Below are positions 1 through 13,000 of a stretch of 13,626 nucleotides of DNA, piece after piece. Made by a program: the position numbers and the translations under genes. The DNA comes from a bacterium F11 (GTDB taxonomy: Bacteria; Elusimicrobiota; Elusimicrobia; F11), in NCBI GenBank assembly GCA_002176905.1, contig MSYE01000183.1:1-13626 (forward strand), read 5' to 3'. The notes beneath the pieces are model-generated. The model ran no database searches, had not been told where the DNA came from, and saw only the letters and a list, made by a program, of their open reading frames with translations. Numbering within the stretch: position 1 is the stretch's first letter; every line of letters starts with the position of its first letter.

Positions 1-1025
1 AAAAAATACAAACGATTTGAGGTTCGTATTTGCATCCAACCAATCCCGTCTTCATGGAATCGACGGAATCCGACTTTTCGTTCTTCATAGCCCAAATAAG
101 GAGTAAAGGGGATTTGGAATAATTTATTAAAAACATAATTCGAGGCCACTGTTGAAATTAATGGCCCATTATCCGGATCTGTGATTTTCGTCTCTCGAAT
201 ATAATTTCCAAGAATTTGGGTAAATTTTCCTTTCAATTGATGATTAAAGAATTCATCCGCGGATCTTCCAATTCCAATATCATAGTCCGACCATCCCATC
301 TCCATGGAATTGGGAACGAACGAGCTCCCTTTTCGGAACGGAAATTCGACTGTTCTTCCAGGGTCGAATTCTCCATTTGAGTCAAACCAGAGTTGAATGT
401 TGGTTTCTTCATGATTTTTGCCTTTAAGCCTATAAAGGACGTCGTGATTGTTTGATTCGCCTGTCTTTTCCCATGAAAACCCGGATACCAAAGGAATCCA
501 AATTACATCGGGAACACCAGACCAGCGATCATAGAGACCCAGGTTTTCCTCCCGGCGCGGTTTAAGATGGAACAACAGAGACTTCTCTCCATTTTCATCC
601 TGAAGAACCCCACCCGTAGGCCCTGCCTCTCCAATCAACGGAAAAATGGAACCGGTCCGATAAGTTTGAACCATTGGGGTTTCAATTAAATTGGGAGTAA
701 TAGAAAATGCGACCTCTCCGAATACTTCCTTTCCATTTGTTTCGGCAGGCGAATAAGAACCCGCATCCGGAAAATCCCTCGGATCCACAAAGATTCCATT
801 TTTTAAACTGAATTTTTGAATAATCGGGAAGGGCTGGACATCGGCAATATCCAACTCATCCACTTCCGCATAATACGTCAACAATCGCGAGGCATCATAA
901 AAGGGAAGTCTGGATTGATGGCGGTTGATTCGACGGAGATGACGCAAAGGAATCATGACAATTCCCATTTCTTTTCGAATATTTCCGTACAGCGTCCTTT
1001 TTTGGAAATTCACAAACCTGGGATT
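1..1025 (-). other. Unrecognised C-terminal stretch, runs off the window (residues 4166-4506+)
   Basis: Rich in Gly, Pro, Phe, Trp and Asn, with short beta-like runs such as KSLLFHLKP and VIWIPLVSGFSW. It probably forms a beta-rich outer domain, but I recognise no family. The sequence stays open to the last complete codon at bases 3-5, so more of the protein lies outside. Confidence 0.5.
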
Positions 1026-4000
1026 CGCATTGTAATGTTCCCATCGGTAAGGAAATTGGGATGCGGTCAAATCCAAGATTAGCTCTTCTTCACCAATCTT
1101 TATCACCGGATAAGTATGGAGGGTTATTTCCCCGACAGGAACAATGGGAAAATGACTAACCCACCGGAAATCGATTCCATGTTTTTTAAGAATCGGGGCA
1201 ACCACTTCCAACGTACAATAAAGACACCCCCCCTCCAACGAAGCAGCAGGAGAACGGGCATGGGATAGAGGATTGTCAAGGTATTGCCTAAGATCAACGA
1301 GAGCCTTTTTCACATTTCCTAAATCGGCGCTCTCCAAATCTGTTAACTCATCAGGGCTTTTCTTCTCAACAAATTCCAGATACCTTTCGACAATATTATC
1401 AGCCTTAACATTTCGATAGGGAGCGAACTCCTCATCCTGATAGAGATTGGGGAAACGGATATTGAAGAACGAAAGCAAATCAGAGATTTTTCTCATGGCC
1501 TCACTTTTCGGGATATTAGTCCTAACCCAATGAATCAACGTGGCGAAAATGAGTCTTTCTTCTCTTGGAACAAATTGATAGTGAGATTTCGGTGTTTTCT
1601 CAGGCCCCCCATACGGGTAATTACGCTGACCAAAAAGCCATCCATAGAATCCATAAAGATTGGCAAAAACAGGCTGAGAGATATTGGATGAGATATCCCC
1701 TGCCATTATTCCTGGGGCTATAGATGAAACCAGGTTCAAGTCCACATTCGAAAAAACCAAAAGAGACAATAAGGCCAGAATAAGGAGAACCAGTTCGTCG
1801 TATCCACGATAGGGCTTGGCAGATGGAGGAACAAATTCAATCTCTTCCAACTGATACCAATGGCGAGACAGTTGCTTATCGTAGTGATAGAAAAATTTCA
1901 GGATATCTCCATCTGGAAGAGATTCAAAATAGGAATCAGCCCGTCGTCGGTTCACAACAGGAATATATTGACTCCTTAGCGATGGATACCTTTCCTTTAA
2001 TTCTCTTATTACCAAAACTGATCGAACCAGACGTAATTGCCGGTCCAAGCCGCCCCTCAATTCTGTATTGGGTTCGCCATAGAACATTATGGATAGAATC
2101 TCATCGATTCGTTGGATAACCAAACGAATCTCATTATTATCGGTAGCGATGAGACTTCTCAAGAATGGATCAAATTCAGAAAGGCTGGAATCAATTCCCC
2201 CTCCCCAGAGCAATGGCTCGATAGCATCCAGAAGATTTTTTAATGGTTCCGGATCCCCATCCTCTGCATGCACAACCGAATAACCCATAAAATCTTCTGA
2301 AGGGAAGACAGGCAGATGGTCGTAATACCTTTTAAATTGGCGTATAACAGGCACCATAAAATGCAAGTATGGAGCTAGAAACGCTTTTTCATTTTCCCTT
2401 CTCATCGATACTTTTTTAAGCTCGGTTTCAAAGGAATCTTGATCTTGAATCCAAATCCCGGCCTCGGTTGGTAAAAATTGTTGCCCATCAGCGAGTCCAA
2501 TAGCAAAAGCAAAGCCATCAATCTCAACAACAAGAAAATCATGACCGGAGAGTTTCGAATCCTCATGAATATCGTTAATCTCAAATGTGGCGCTATCAAT
2601 CTCTCTTGGTTTCACAGAAATACGCGGCGTTATATTCAATTCCCTCCAGGCTTCTAAAAAAGCCCACCCAGCAATATTACACATCGCGCAATCAAGAGAA
2701 GGAATTTTATTCCACCTCAAAAATTCAAAGGCTCCTGCTTTATTAAAACAGGCCAGGGCACTATATATTTCTCTAAATTGTTGATAGGAACCGACAATCT
2801 CTGGGTATCGTCTTTCAAGAAGCTCTTTTATTCTCACAGGGAGTGTATTTGGGGGCCCATCCCAATCTTCAAGGGGTTTTAACGTCTCTTTAAATAGATT
2901 TTTTAGTGACTGATCCATAAATTCTAGGCGCGCATTCAGCCGAGCAACGTTGTAAGCCCGAGACAAATCCGGATCAATATAAGAAAGAGGAGGTTTTCTC
3001 GGGGGAAGCGCTGGGAATTCCCCATCAAGAGGCAAATGAACACGATAAAGAAACTCGGAGTTTTTTGAGGGAGAGGAATGAGATGAAGTTCCTCCATCCA
3101 TTTTGTCATCCATAAACGAAGGGCTTAAGAATTTAAGGAAATTCCAGCGGACGGGGAAAACAAAGGAGGACAAAAGTGTTAATTCTCTACTCTGATCCCA
3201 TTGTGGGGATCCTGGCACCTGCAATGAGAAAAACATGATCAGACCAATGGTCCCAATTAGAACCAACAAAGCCATAATGTTGGCTATTGGATTGGCCAGT
3301 AAATTTTTGTTTGGTTTTTCCATTTTCGCGGTTTGTTCGGCAATGATAATGGGTTCGGCAAGATAATAATCCGCTTTTGATTCCTTTTTGGAAGGGAGAA
3401 CGGAGACATTTCGGAGAGAGTAACGGTATCCTTTTCCACGAATATGGGTTCCCACACCATAAACAATCCCGTGCTGAATACTTCCGCTGGTACATTGGAT
3501 AGGCCCGACTCCCTCCCTTACAGGAGCATGAAGATATTGTCCTTCTGATTCAACCTCAAATAAGAAATCCTCCACACCGGGTACAACGCGATAGGGCGTT
3601 TTCTGATTTACCAATAATCGGTTTACAAACTTGAATTCTCGTTTGTTCAAAACTCCACCATTCGCCACTTTCTTTAAAATGCGAGTAGGAACCAGATCAA
3701 ATCCAATTATTGAGTCATCAACATATTTCTTGCCGTTAAAATATACCCTTCTTAAGGATATCGGTTTGGTTTTATCATGCGGATATTTCACCAAGTCCAA
3801 TTTATATTTCTTATTTTTGGCAAACTGCATTCTCCCATAAATCATCCCGGACTCTTTCCCCCCGATTGATAGAGGGGGATTAACATCTTCCCCAATCAGA
3901 GGCGGTGTCTTGATCTTACTGCCATTTACCCTTTCAATATAGAATTCAACAGTAGGCCATTTTTTAAAAATCGAAAAAGGTTCTTTACGGTTGATAGCGA

Positions 4001-7000
4001 GGGTGTTCATATAAAGAAACTCTTGACCATTTAATCTCTTTTCATTTGCAACCTTTTCTTCAATGAAAGAGGGGACAAAGTCAAAATCGGCTTTTGATTG
4101 ATCAATAAAATCGTCTCCTGCAAAGAGAGAACGACAATAAATAATATCTTGAGTTCGATCATTCGGGACTCTCACGATCTTAAGAACATACCCATAACCC
4201 GAAACGAATTCCCCTGCAATAAATACGGTTCCTGGTGTCCCCCTTCCAAGATTCAACGAAACCAGTGCCTTTCCTGGAGGGGTGAAGACAATAACCCGTT
4301 GCCCTTTTACTGGGTACGAGGCCTGAAAAGAGTCAATTCCATCAAGTCTTCTCCTTGGATTGTCCTGAATAGCCAACTTCTTCATAAAATTTCTAAATTC
4401 ACGACGATCCATCCCCGTCTGTTCGATTGAGGTTTTCCCGATGCTGTCCGTAAGGGCCGATTCTGGAATTGGTTTTTTCATATCTGTCGTTTGAGAAGAT
4501 TTTTCCCGATCCAAAATAACACCAAACCGATCGGATTGACTTCCGCGCAATAGAAACCGCTGATGGTCCCATCGACTGATGAAACCCTGTACATAGTTTT
4601 GCTGAACATACTGGGGCACTTCATTTGGGGGATGCTCAATATAAGGCCGAGTCAAAGGATCTGTTGAAAGAAGATCATAAAGGAAGTTCCTGGTTGGAAT
4701 TAATCCCATCATTGCCATAGAAGCCATTCCATCGGGACTGACATTAAAAGGCTGATAAAGATGGAGAGTGGCTAATGAAAGAAAGACAACGAAGAAAACA
4801 AGAATTACACCAAGCAAATTGCCCCACTGTCCGAGGAAACCATAAAAACGCAACGATTTCTCTGCATCTGATTTATTGGTTATCAATTCCCCCTCTGGTC
4901 TTTCAATAAACAAAGAAGGAATCGTCTTTTGTTTCCTATTGGCCCATTCTGGAAATAGGATGATATAGGGACAATCGACTCGAGAAGGATAATCTCCCGG
5001 CTCAACATGAATCATTCGACCACCTTGGATCAGGTGACTATCATGTCGATGGTGTAGATTCTCAGCAAAAACAAAGGAATTCTTACTGACTTTTAAAAGG
5101 TTCTCCCATGAAGTTTCTACCTCGTTCTTCTTTATAAAAATACCATTCATAAAAATAGCGTCATCTTCCGCAAAGTAATCCAAGGCACCCGGAGTCAACG
5201 CACTTCCCTGCTCCATATGAAAACGTCCCCTTGCCCAATCGGGGTACTGATTCAAAGCCCGCATAATTTCCTTCACGTCATCATTATGTCGAATGACTTT
5301 ATCAGCTAACGGTTTGTTAAAGTAAAAAGGGTCAGTTCCGGATAATCTTTTTCTGGCCCGTGCAAGATTTTCTCCACTTATATCCAATCCGTGAATGTGA
5401 ATGTCCCAGGTTGTTATATCCCCCCATTCATTGTTCTCTTCAAAAGCCTGAATAATCATGGCCAGAAGGCTCGCTGGTTCTTCTCCGGTACTGGGACCAA
5501 TGACACCAATTCGCAAACTTCTTTTGTCTTTATCTGGTCGCTCGTTAATAATATACGGCAGCATCTCTCTAAATCGTTCGTATTGAAACATGTGATTTCC
5601 CAAATTGGACGTTGGGTCTCCGTCGTTGCCCACTGGTTCCGGATAGGGCTCACCTATCCTTTTCGTTGAAGGTTGCGTTCCAACGTCTCCTAAGCTCCAA
5701 CGAATGACAAGTTCGCGGGTGAGGGCGTGGAGACGGTTGGTTAGTTGGATCGTTTCTGTTATCTCACGCCGAGGAGAAACATCGGCAGGAACATCGGAAT
5801 GGAGTCGAGCAAATTGGGTTTCATTGAAAAGAATTCGAATATCGGCCAAGGATAGGAATTCGGCTAATCGATTATAGGGACGACCCGCTGCTGTTGTTTT
5901 TATTTCGCTCAAATAATTAACGTAGGCCATCAATAGATCCTGATCAGAGGAATGGGTTTCCAAAAGATCTCCGAGAGAGGCAAAAACAGGTGAACTTCTG
6001 TTTTGAATAAGGGTTCTTAACTCGGCCCCAAGTTGATCCGGGGTCATTTGGGCCATCTCTTCGGATAACCCATGAACTGGCGGCCATTGCCGGGGATCGG
6101 GGATTCTGCTGAGGTCAACACCCGCTTCATTTAGACGCAAGAGGAGACGATCAAAGGTTTCTCTTTGATCATTCAGGAAGGCAAAATGAGTCGGCCTTTG
6201 GTCTTTTTCAAAAGTGCCTTGTTCAGTTGCTGGGTAACTCGGAGACAAAGGATTCCAAGCCTTGGTTGGTTCCATAGGCGTCACAACCAGGGTTGGCTCA
6301 AGTTGGTCTGGAATCTTGTCACTCTCAATAACGTAAAAAGGCAAAGACCGAAATCGTCTATCGGTTTTTTGCCGCTGAAGCGATAATTCCCAATCCAGAA
6401 TGTTGCTAAGGTTAAAGAGCGAAACAACCGTTCCTTTCAAGGCTTCTGGTGGAAGAGATACTTTTTTATCAGGGCTCAGACGTGTTTTTTCATACCCGAT
6501 CCATTGAATTTCATCTAAAAAGGCGCCACTATCAACGTCAGGAACTTTATGCTGAAGGGAGAGAAAGCTCAGGCCCTTTTCATAACTTTTTCTTTTCAAC
6601 GAATGCCCAAAGGCATCCCCTGCCAACTTAAATTCATCAAGATGAGCTCTAACATAGTGATCATCAATAACAAATCCCACATTGAATATAGAGGCAAAAG
6701 GGCCAAACTGGGAATACCTAAGCGCAGAAGAATATAAACGATGATCTTCTGATAGTCCGAGGGAAACACGATCAGGAAACATATTATAGAAGTTCCTATC
6801 AAAACCAGGTTTTCGACTCGAAGGAAGTAATCCCCTTTGACGAATATCTTGAAAAGCAAATTGATTAAGGTCTCTGGCCCCAAAACTCAAAAATCCCGAT
6901 GGCTTGAGTGTGGGGTAAGACGAAAGAGAAAGGGGATCTGGATGCAAAGGAGCACCTCTTTGTTCTCTTTGTGATTCTTCTTTCAATAATCGAGATATAT

Positions 7001-10000
7001 CAGCGAACAGAGCAAGGATGGCTTTATTCGTATCAAACGGAGGTCCAGATCGTCTTCGGTGAACATAGCGTAGGGCATGGGACATTGTTGTTGAGATGAG
7101 TTCTGGAAGAATTGTGGCCTGCAACATTCGGAGCGCTTGGGGACCACTTTTTTCCTCTTTTAATAAATACAGAGGGAACCATGGATTGGCATACTGAACA
7201 CACCTAAACAACATCCCCAAATCCCCATCATGAGCTCCCTGGCGGATGGGATAATCTTTCATTATTCTGTCCCCAAATTGTTCAATCTGTCTTCCCAAAC
7301 CATTGATCTTCCCTAACAGGGTTCTGTCAAAATTCCCCTCAAGCGCACTCTGCCTTGCTTGAAAGATCCCTTCACCGTATCGCTGGAGTATTGGAATTAA
7401 ATCACGCATTTCATCAACAACAGCCGTATCTCCTTGCCCGCTCATTGCCAATTGTTTGAGCTGTCCCGCCAAGATCCTACCGGGCCCTTGAAGGGTGGCT
7501 ACCAATTCCTCTCCAGGGATAAGGATTTGCCTTGCCAATTCACCTTTATCGGCCGCTTGTCTGTTTTGATCAGGGGGTGGATCTGTTGGATTTTCAAGAA
7601 GGAAAAAGAAATGAGGCGGGAGAACTTGATTGATATCAAACCCCTGGTCTTTTAGAAATTCCTCTGCCATGGCCAACGCAATAAATTCTTCATGCAAAGG
7701 ATCAGGATCCATATCAATCTGAGTCAGACCGCTTTTTGCGGATGGCCAAATTCTCAAAAGCGCCTTTGTGTCGGGTTCTAAGAGACGTCCCCTTAATTGA
7801 CGAAAATAAAACCGGAATTGGTCAACCCATATACATCGGGATGAATTTAAAACTTGAGGGTAATGATAAGCTAGATCGTTTTGTTCATTGGGATGATGAA
7901 TAGATGGAGCATTAAAAATATACCGTGAACAGGTCGGGATACCTTCAAAGTCCCTCCCTCTTGTTATATGGACACGTGAATACGTATCAGATGGCAATTG
8001 ACCTGTATCTTGCGCAAACTGAACGTTCCAATTTGCAAAAAGATTATGCACATGGGATGGATCATTGGCAAATACTTCTTTTGCTCCAAATTTAAGAACA
8101 TACAGAAGGTCAATTCCTGAACCAACCCCATTTATTCCCACTCTTTGATTATCAAATAGGGACGATTGGGAAACAAGACCAGACTGAAAATCAAGACTAA
8201 AAATACCCTCTGGCGGGAAAAATCCGAGGGTTGCTTCCTCATTTAATTGTCGCCTAATGGAATGGCCTATTTCCTTTATCGTTAAAACCTCAAAAGTCCG
8301 ATCAAAATCAAATTCCGCTTTCACTCTTTCGTTTGTTGCGAAATCAACTTCGGCGTGAGGGGTATATTGGCGGGTAAGCAGCAAGGATCGAGGCAGTAAT
8401 TTACGAGCATGATCTGGAAAAAGTACTTCAGCCAATCTATCAGCAAGCAGAAAACCTGAAAACCCTCTTATCCCAAATAAGTCAGCGATATCCAGATAAA
8501 TAAACTGACCATTATCACCTGTTTCAAACAACATTCCATAGGGCAATCCCGATAGATTGGAGCCCTCCCCAAAGCTCTCATTTGGAGGATTCTCATAGGT
8601 TAACAGATAAGCCTGTTTTCCCAAGGGTCCAATTTCCATTAACTCATGAAAAAAATCTTGCCCACTTTCATTTAAAGAGAAGGGGATATATCCATCCAAT
8701 CCTCCTTCTTCTATATCCTCAAGTTCCATTTGTTGCTTTTGTTCTGTTGTGAAATATTGAATAGATGTTCCATCGGAAAATGTTCCTAACGACTCAAAAA
8801 TCGATTGAAGTGTATCCCTTATATCCATTCCTTCCAGAAAGTCCTCCAACCGAGGAGAGGACCGTTCTTGTGGCAGAGCAGCTGATTCTGGAGGCTCCGA
8901 ATTTTCTTGGCTGGCTGTGTTCCTTTTGATGATTTGCCATTGGAGGTATCGGAGCATCATAACGCGGCCAATGACAACAGAGATGACAACAACAACAGGA
9001 AGAAGGCGGGGAATGATCAACCCGTCAAATATATGGAGAACAACACTCATGGCGATAACGAAAATACTCGTGAGGTGCAGTTGGAGGCTCTTGAATTCAT
9101 CATCCGTAAAGTTCTCAACACCAATTTCTTGGCGTTTTCCATCAAATCTTTTTAAGAGTCTTCGTTCGGATCGATGAATATAAACAAGAAGAAGAGATCC
9201 AAAAACCATCAACACCATCTGAATGATAAGACAACACAAATTTTCCAACCCGGGCATTGGGATCCACAAATTGAGGGTTTCAATCAATTTAATGGGAATA
9301 ACAAAGGAAGCCAATCCCAACGATCGACTTGAAAGAAGAGGATTTTCCATTGAAGGACGGGAAGTGACCTTCCCTTTTACATCTAACCGAATAAGGGAAT
9401 CAAAAACAGGTCCAAACAACAAAACAACCCATAACAAATCCCCCCCCATCACCAAACGTAAATGAAGGGCCAATCCAACGAGTCCCACAGGCAAGACATT
9501 TCCCAATAAATACGCTTTCCATTCACTTTTTCCCAACCGCGGATGGATTGATTCATGAATTGGAGCCAAAGCCGACCACAAGATAAGGTGTCCAACGATC
9601 CGCAGAATAAGGGAATATTTTTTACCATCATGCGAGATGAGCCAGAAAAGGGCGGGGTTGAGTTCAAATTGATCTTCGACTTCGTCGTATTGAATCAAAT
9701 CAGCAGACATTTGCGGAACAGCCGTTCGACCATACAGGAGAATACCGTCCGCTGGGGGACCTGTGGTCATCTTCTGTATCAACGCCAATCGAATCAAAAC
9801 AAAAACGAGGGTGAGAACGAAAGCAACAACAAAGTGAAGAGCAATCAAACTCAGCGGGACCAACACAAAGCCAGGCGTCTCTTTCACCCCAAATCGAAAA
9901 GCCAACCAGGCCACCCCTGCCATTGCTGTTGCTCGCCACAAATAACGAAGGTTAATAGGCTGGGATTGAGATAACTTCTCTAACCGTCTTTTAATAGTGT

Positions 10001-13000
10001 CCAATCCTATTCCATACTCTCGCGCTGCATCCGCCGTGTTCCCCTTATGTTTCTCAACCAATTTGGCTAAGTGTCGCCCCTCAACTTCTTCCCGCTTGAT
10101 TCCAAGATCCGCAATCGCGTTCCTCACTTCATAGCGAGATATCCCTAAGGATCTTGATACAGAATTCAAAATCCATCTTTTTTCCAATAGTTTCGATGAA
10201 ATATATTTCTTTCTCCCTCTTTTCCGCTTTAAAACACGGGCACTCGAATGCCCCTTCCTCGGGATATCGTATTCGCTTATCAGATTTTCGAATCTGTGCA
10301 GTGATATTCCTATAGCCCGGCATGTTGCTCGCTTGGATCCTTTATTTTCAAAAAGCCTTTCTGAAAGAAATTGTTTTTCGTCAACTGCTCTATTTATCTG
10401 GTGCCTGGTTATCATTATTGCGATCTCGTCAACACCTACACCAATTTCAGTTGCCACATTCTCATAATTCCATTTATGCTTAATTAACGAGAATAAAAGG
10501 TTTTCCCGTTCCTCCTCCTCCCTATCAATTTCATATTCTCCGATTGCCCATTCCAGCACTGATCTGGGGATTTTTTTTACCCTTTCAATCTCATCAAGAT
10601 CAAACTCCCACATCAGGAGAATAAGAACAAAATCATCTCTATCCCAGGGTAAAACGGGTAATTCCGATTCCTCAACTTCCTCCCTGGTCAGCTTATTTTT
10701 ATCGATAAGGTCATTAACAAAACGTCTCATCCCTTTTGATTTACTAAGCAATCGAAGGATTTGAACCCTGGTAGGATGCCTCTTAAGATCCCAATGCCTG
10801 ATCATTTCCTCTTTTAAATATCCCACCTGGATCCTATTTTCACTGGCCAAATCAATAATCTCTTGGCTCTTAACCTCCAAAATCCCCAAGAATTGATCCC
10901 GCGCACCATCATCCAGATTAATCCCATACTTTTTGCGCTTGTTTAGAAATAATCTTCGGCTGATTCCTGTTGTCTTTAAGGCTTCCGCCAAGTCCCAGCA
11001 TGCCAATTTCAGGATTTTAATAAGGTATTTTTCTTCTTCCTCCTGCTCGTTAATTTTCAATGCGTTGATCCAATCATGAATAGAAGCGGAGGACACCTGC
11101 AAGGTTCTTGCGGCCGCAGTTTTTTCCCATCCCGTTTGATTTAGGGTCTCAATAAGGATCTGCCGGAATAGTTCAATTGATTTTGCAATTTGGCTTCCAG
11201 TCCCTTTGGGAACATTAATACGTTTGGCTTGGGGAAGTTTTTGTTGGTGTTCTTCGACGATTCTGCGAATATGGTGGCCTATTATTTGTATATCGTATTT
11301 ATTGGGGGGCACCATAAATACCATACCAGGAAGATTGGGCCCTGTTATAACAAACGGCCGCATGGCTTGGAGGACGGCCATTCGCACTTCATCATCAACA
11401 AAAGAAATGACCCGTTCTCGAAAAAAGGTCAAGGCTTGGCCAGTTTTTTGGAGGAGAGAATGTCTTATTTGAATTATTAAAATTATTAACAGAATACCAG
11501 ATACCCCCATAAAAATGGGGCCAAGAAGAAATCCCTTATTAAAAAAGAGACTTATTACCCCGATACCAGAAAAAACAAAAGTCGCTCGGGAAACCCACGT
11601 TCGGCGAACGCCTTCGAGGTCAGAATTCAAAAGAACATGAAATAGGATTTGCCCAAATGGTTTTGTCAGTTGTTTTGAGTGGTACCGGAGGGCTGTGGTG
11701 AGCGTAATACAGAACATAAGCAGCGATTCTCGAGTAGGAATTGGTGAGCGAGCCAAGAAGAGTTTTTCCCCTTCAAAGAGTTTGTCGAGTGGGGTTTTTT
11801 CTTGAGTAAAAACCGAGAGATAGGCTGATCCTTTCCTGAAATCAACTTTGGTGATCTTTGGAACCAACGTTACAATACTGGGACTCTTTCCATCCATTTG
11901 CAAGTGACGTTGAATTCCCTCAGAATGGAAGCCTCCCGTGACAAGGACAGCGACTTTGGCGTCGTGATTGGATATAGCACGGGAGAGATTTGATGCAATT
12001 GCTTTATCACGAGATTCAGCGTGATGATAGAAACGCGCGAACACATTGTGCGTTCCCCTCTCCGCAAGGAGAGGGGAAAGTGGTGGGGATAAGTTTGTGG
12101 AACGTATTTTCTCCACTCCTGTTCCCTCCCCTTGCGGAGAGGGAAATAAATTTTGGGTATTATCCTTTTCTTTATACTCCCTCCACTCTTCTTTCGTCAG
12201 GGAGAAATCGACTAGTTTTCCAAGTAGGTAAAGATATCGAGACTGATGAAGAAGGCTTTTTTCTTTTTGTGTGGTGGCCAAGGTGTCATAGAGGATTTGT
12301 TCCAAATCCCGAACCTCTTTATAAAGGTTTTCGGCATGAATGTTATTGGAGAGAAGAAGGTATTGAAGGTAATCCCGCATGGCCCCATACCGTTTGAGAG
12401 AGATATTGTTCTTCTCGCAGAGGTTTTCCAGATAGGAATAAAAAGTCGTGTGACTCAGTTGCCTGGTTTGGAAAGCCATGCTATGTGCCATTAGGGATTG
12501 GGTATCTGTTTGGCTGAGATTATGAAGAAGGTCTTTTAGAAGCAGGGCGCGTTCGTGTTCCACCTGTGAAAAGTTGAGGGTTTCCTCCAGATGAAGAGCC
12601 TCAAGGAAGGTAGAAATTGTCCAGCGAGGCTTGGCTTTCAATATTCGCGAACCATTTTTACTATTTATCTCAGAAAGATATTTGACAAAAGATCCCAACC
12701 CAATCTCTTTCCTTTGGTAACTCTGCACCTTTAGGTCATACCTCCGGAGCACAGGATTTAATGTTTGGCTTTTTTTGCTTTCAAGAGTGTGATTGATATT
12801 TGTGATTTGGGTTTTAATTTTGTTTTTTAAAAGAAAGGAATCCTTTACCGCTTGCACATTGGCTTTGTAAAGATTCCGATCATCAACACCGACCATGGGT
12901 GGTATTTTGGTGGGACTAAAAAAGCCTGCTTGAATGGGCCCTGAAATCTTATTTTCTCGAAAGAGATAGTCCACCATCATTTTGACAGCTCTCTGATCGG

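Noticed and set aside
3097..3372. CRISPR or DNA-level direct repeats
   Set aside because: The repetition is visible only in the protein. The DNA copies have diverged and there are no regular short repeats with spacers.
4382..4435. Internal twin-arginine-like phrase DRREFRNFMKK near residues 3030-3045
   Set aside because: No hydrophobic core follows it and it is 3,000 residues from the N-terminus, so it cannot act as an export signal.
9440..9447. Run of eight C bases (and eight T at 10571-10578) in the coding frame as a phase-variation switch
   Set aside because: The frame is open on both sides of each tract and both lie deep inside the gene. Nothing suggests slippage is used, and such runs occur by chance in 13 kb.
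9555..9974. 139-codon plus-strand open frame
   Set aside because: It lies antisense to the clearly coding membrane region, has a composition typical of a shadow frame (rich in Asn, Gln, Lys) and has no recognisable domain or ribosome binding site.
12053..12145. Rho-independent terminator or attenuator
   Set aside because: The hairpins lack a following U-run on the minus strand and lie inside an intact coding frame.
11990..12397. 135-codon plus-strand open frame over the palindromic element
   Set aside because: Antisense to the ChaN/TraB-like domain. Its apparent motifs (SPQGEG) come from the self-complementary repeat being read on the other strand.
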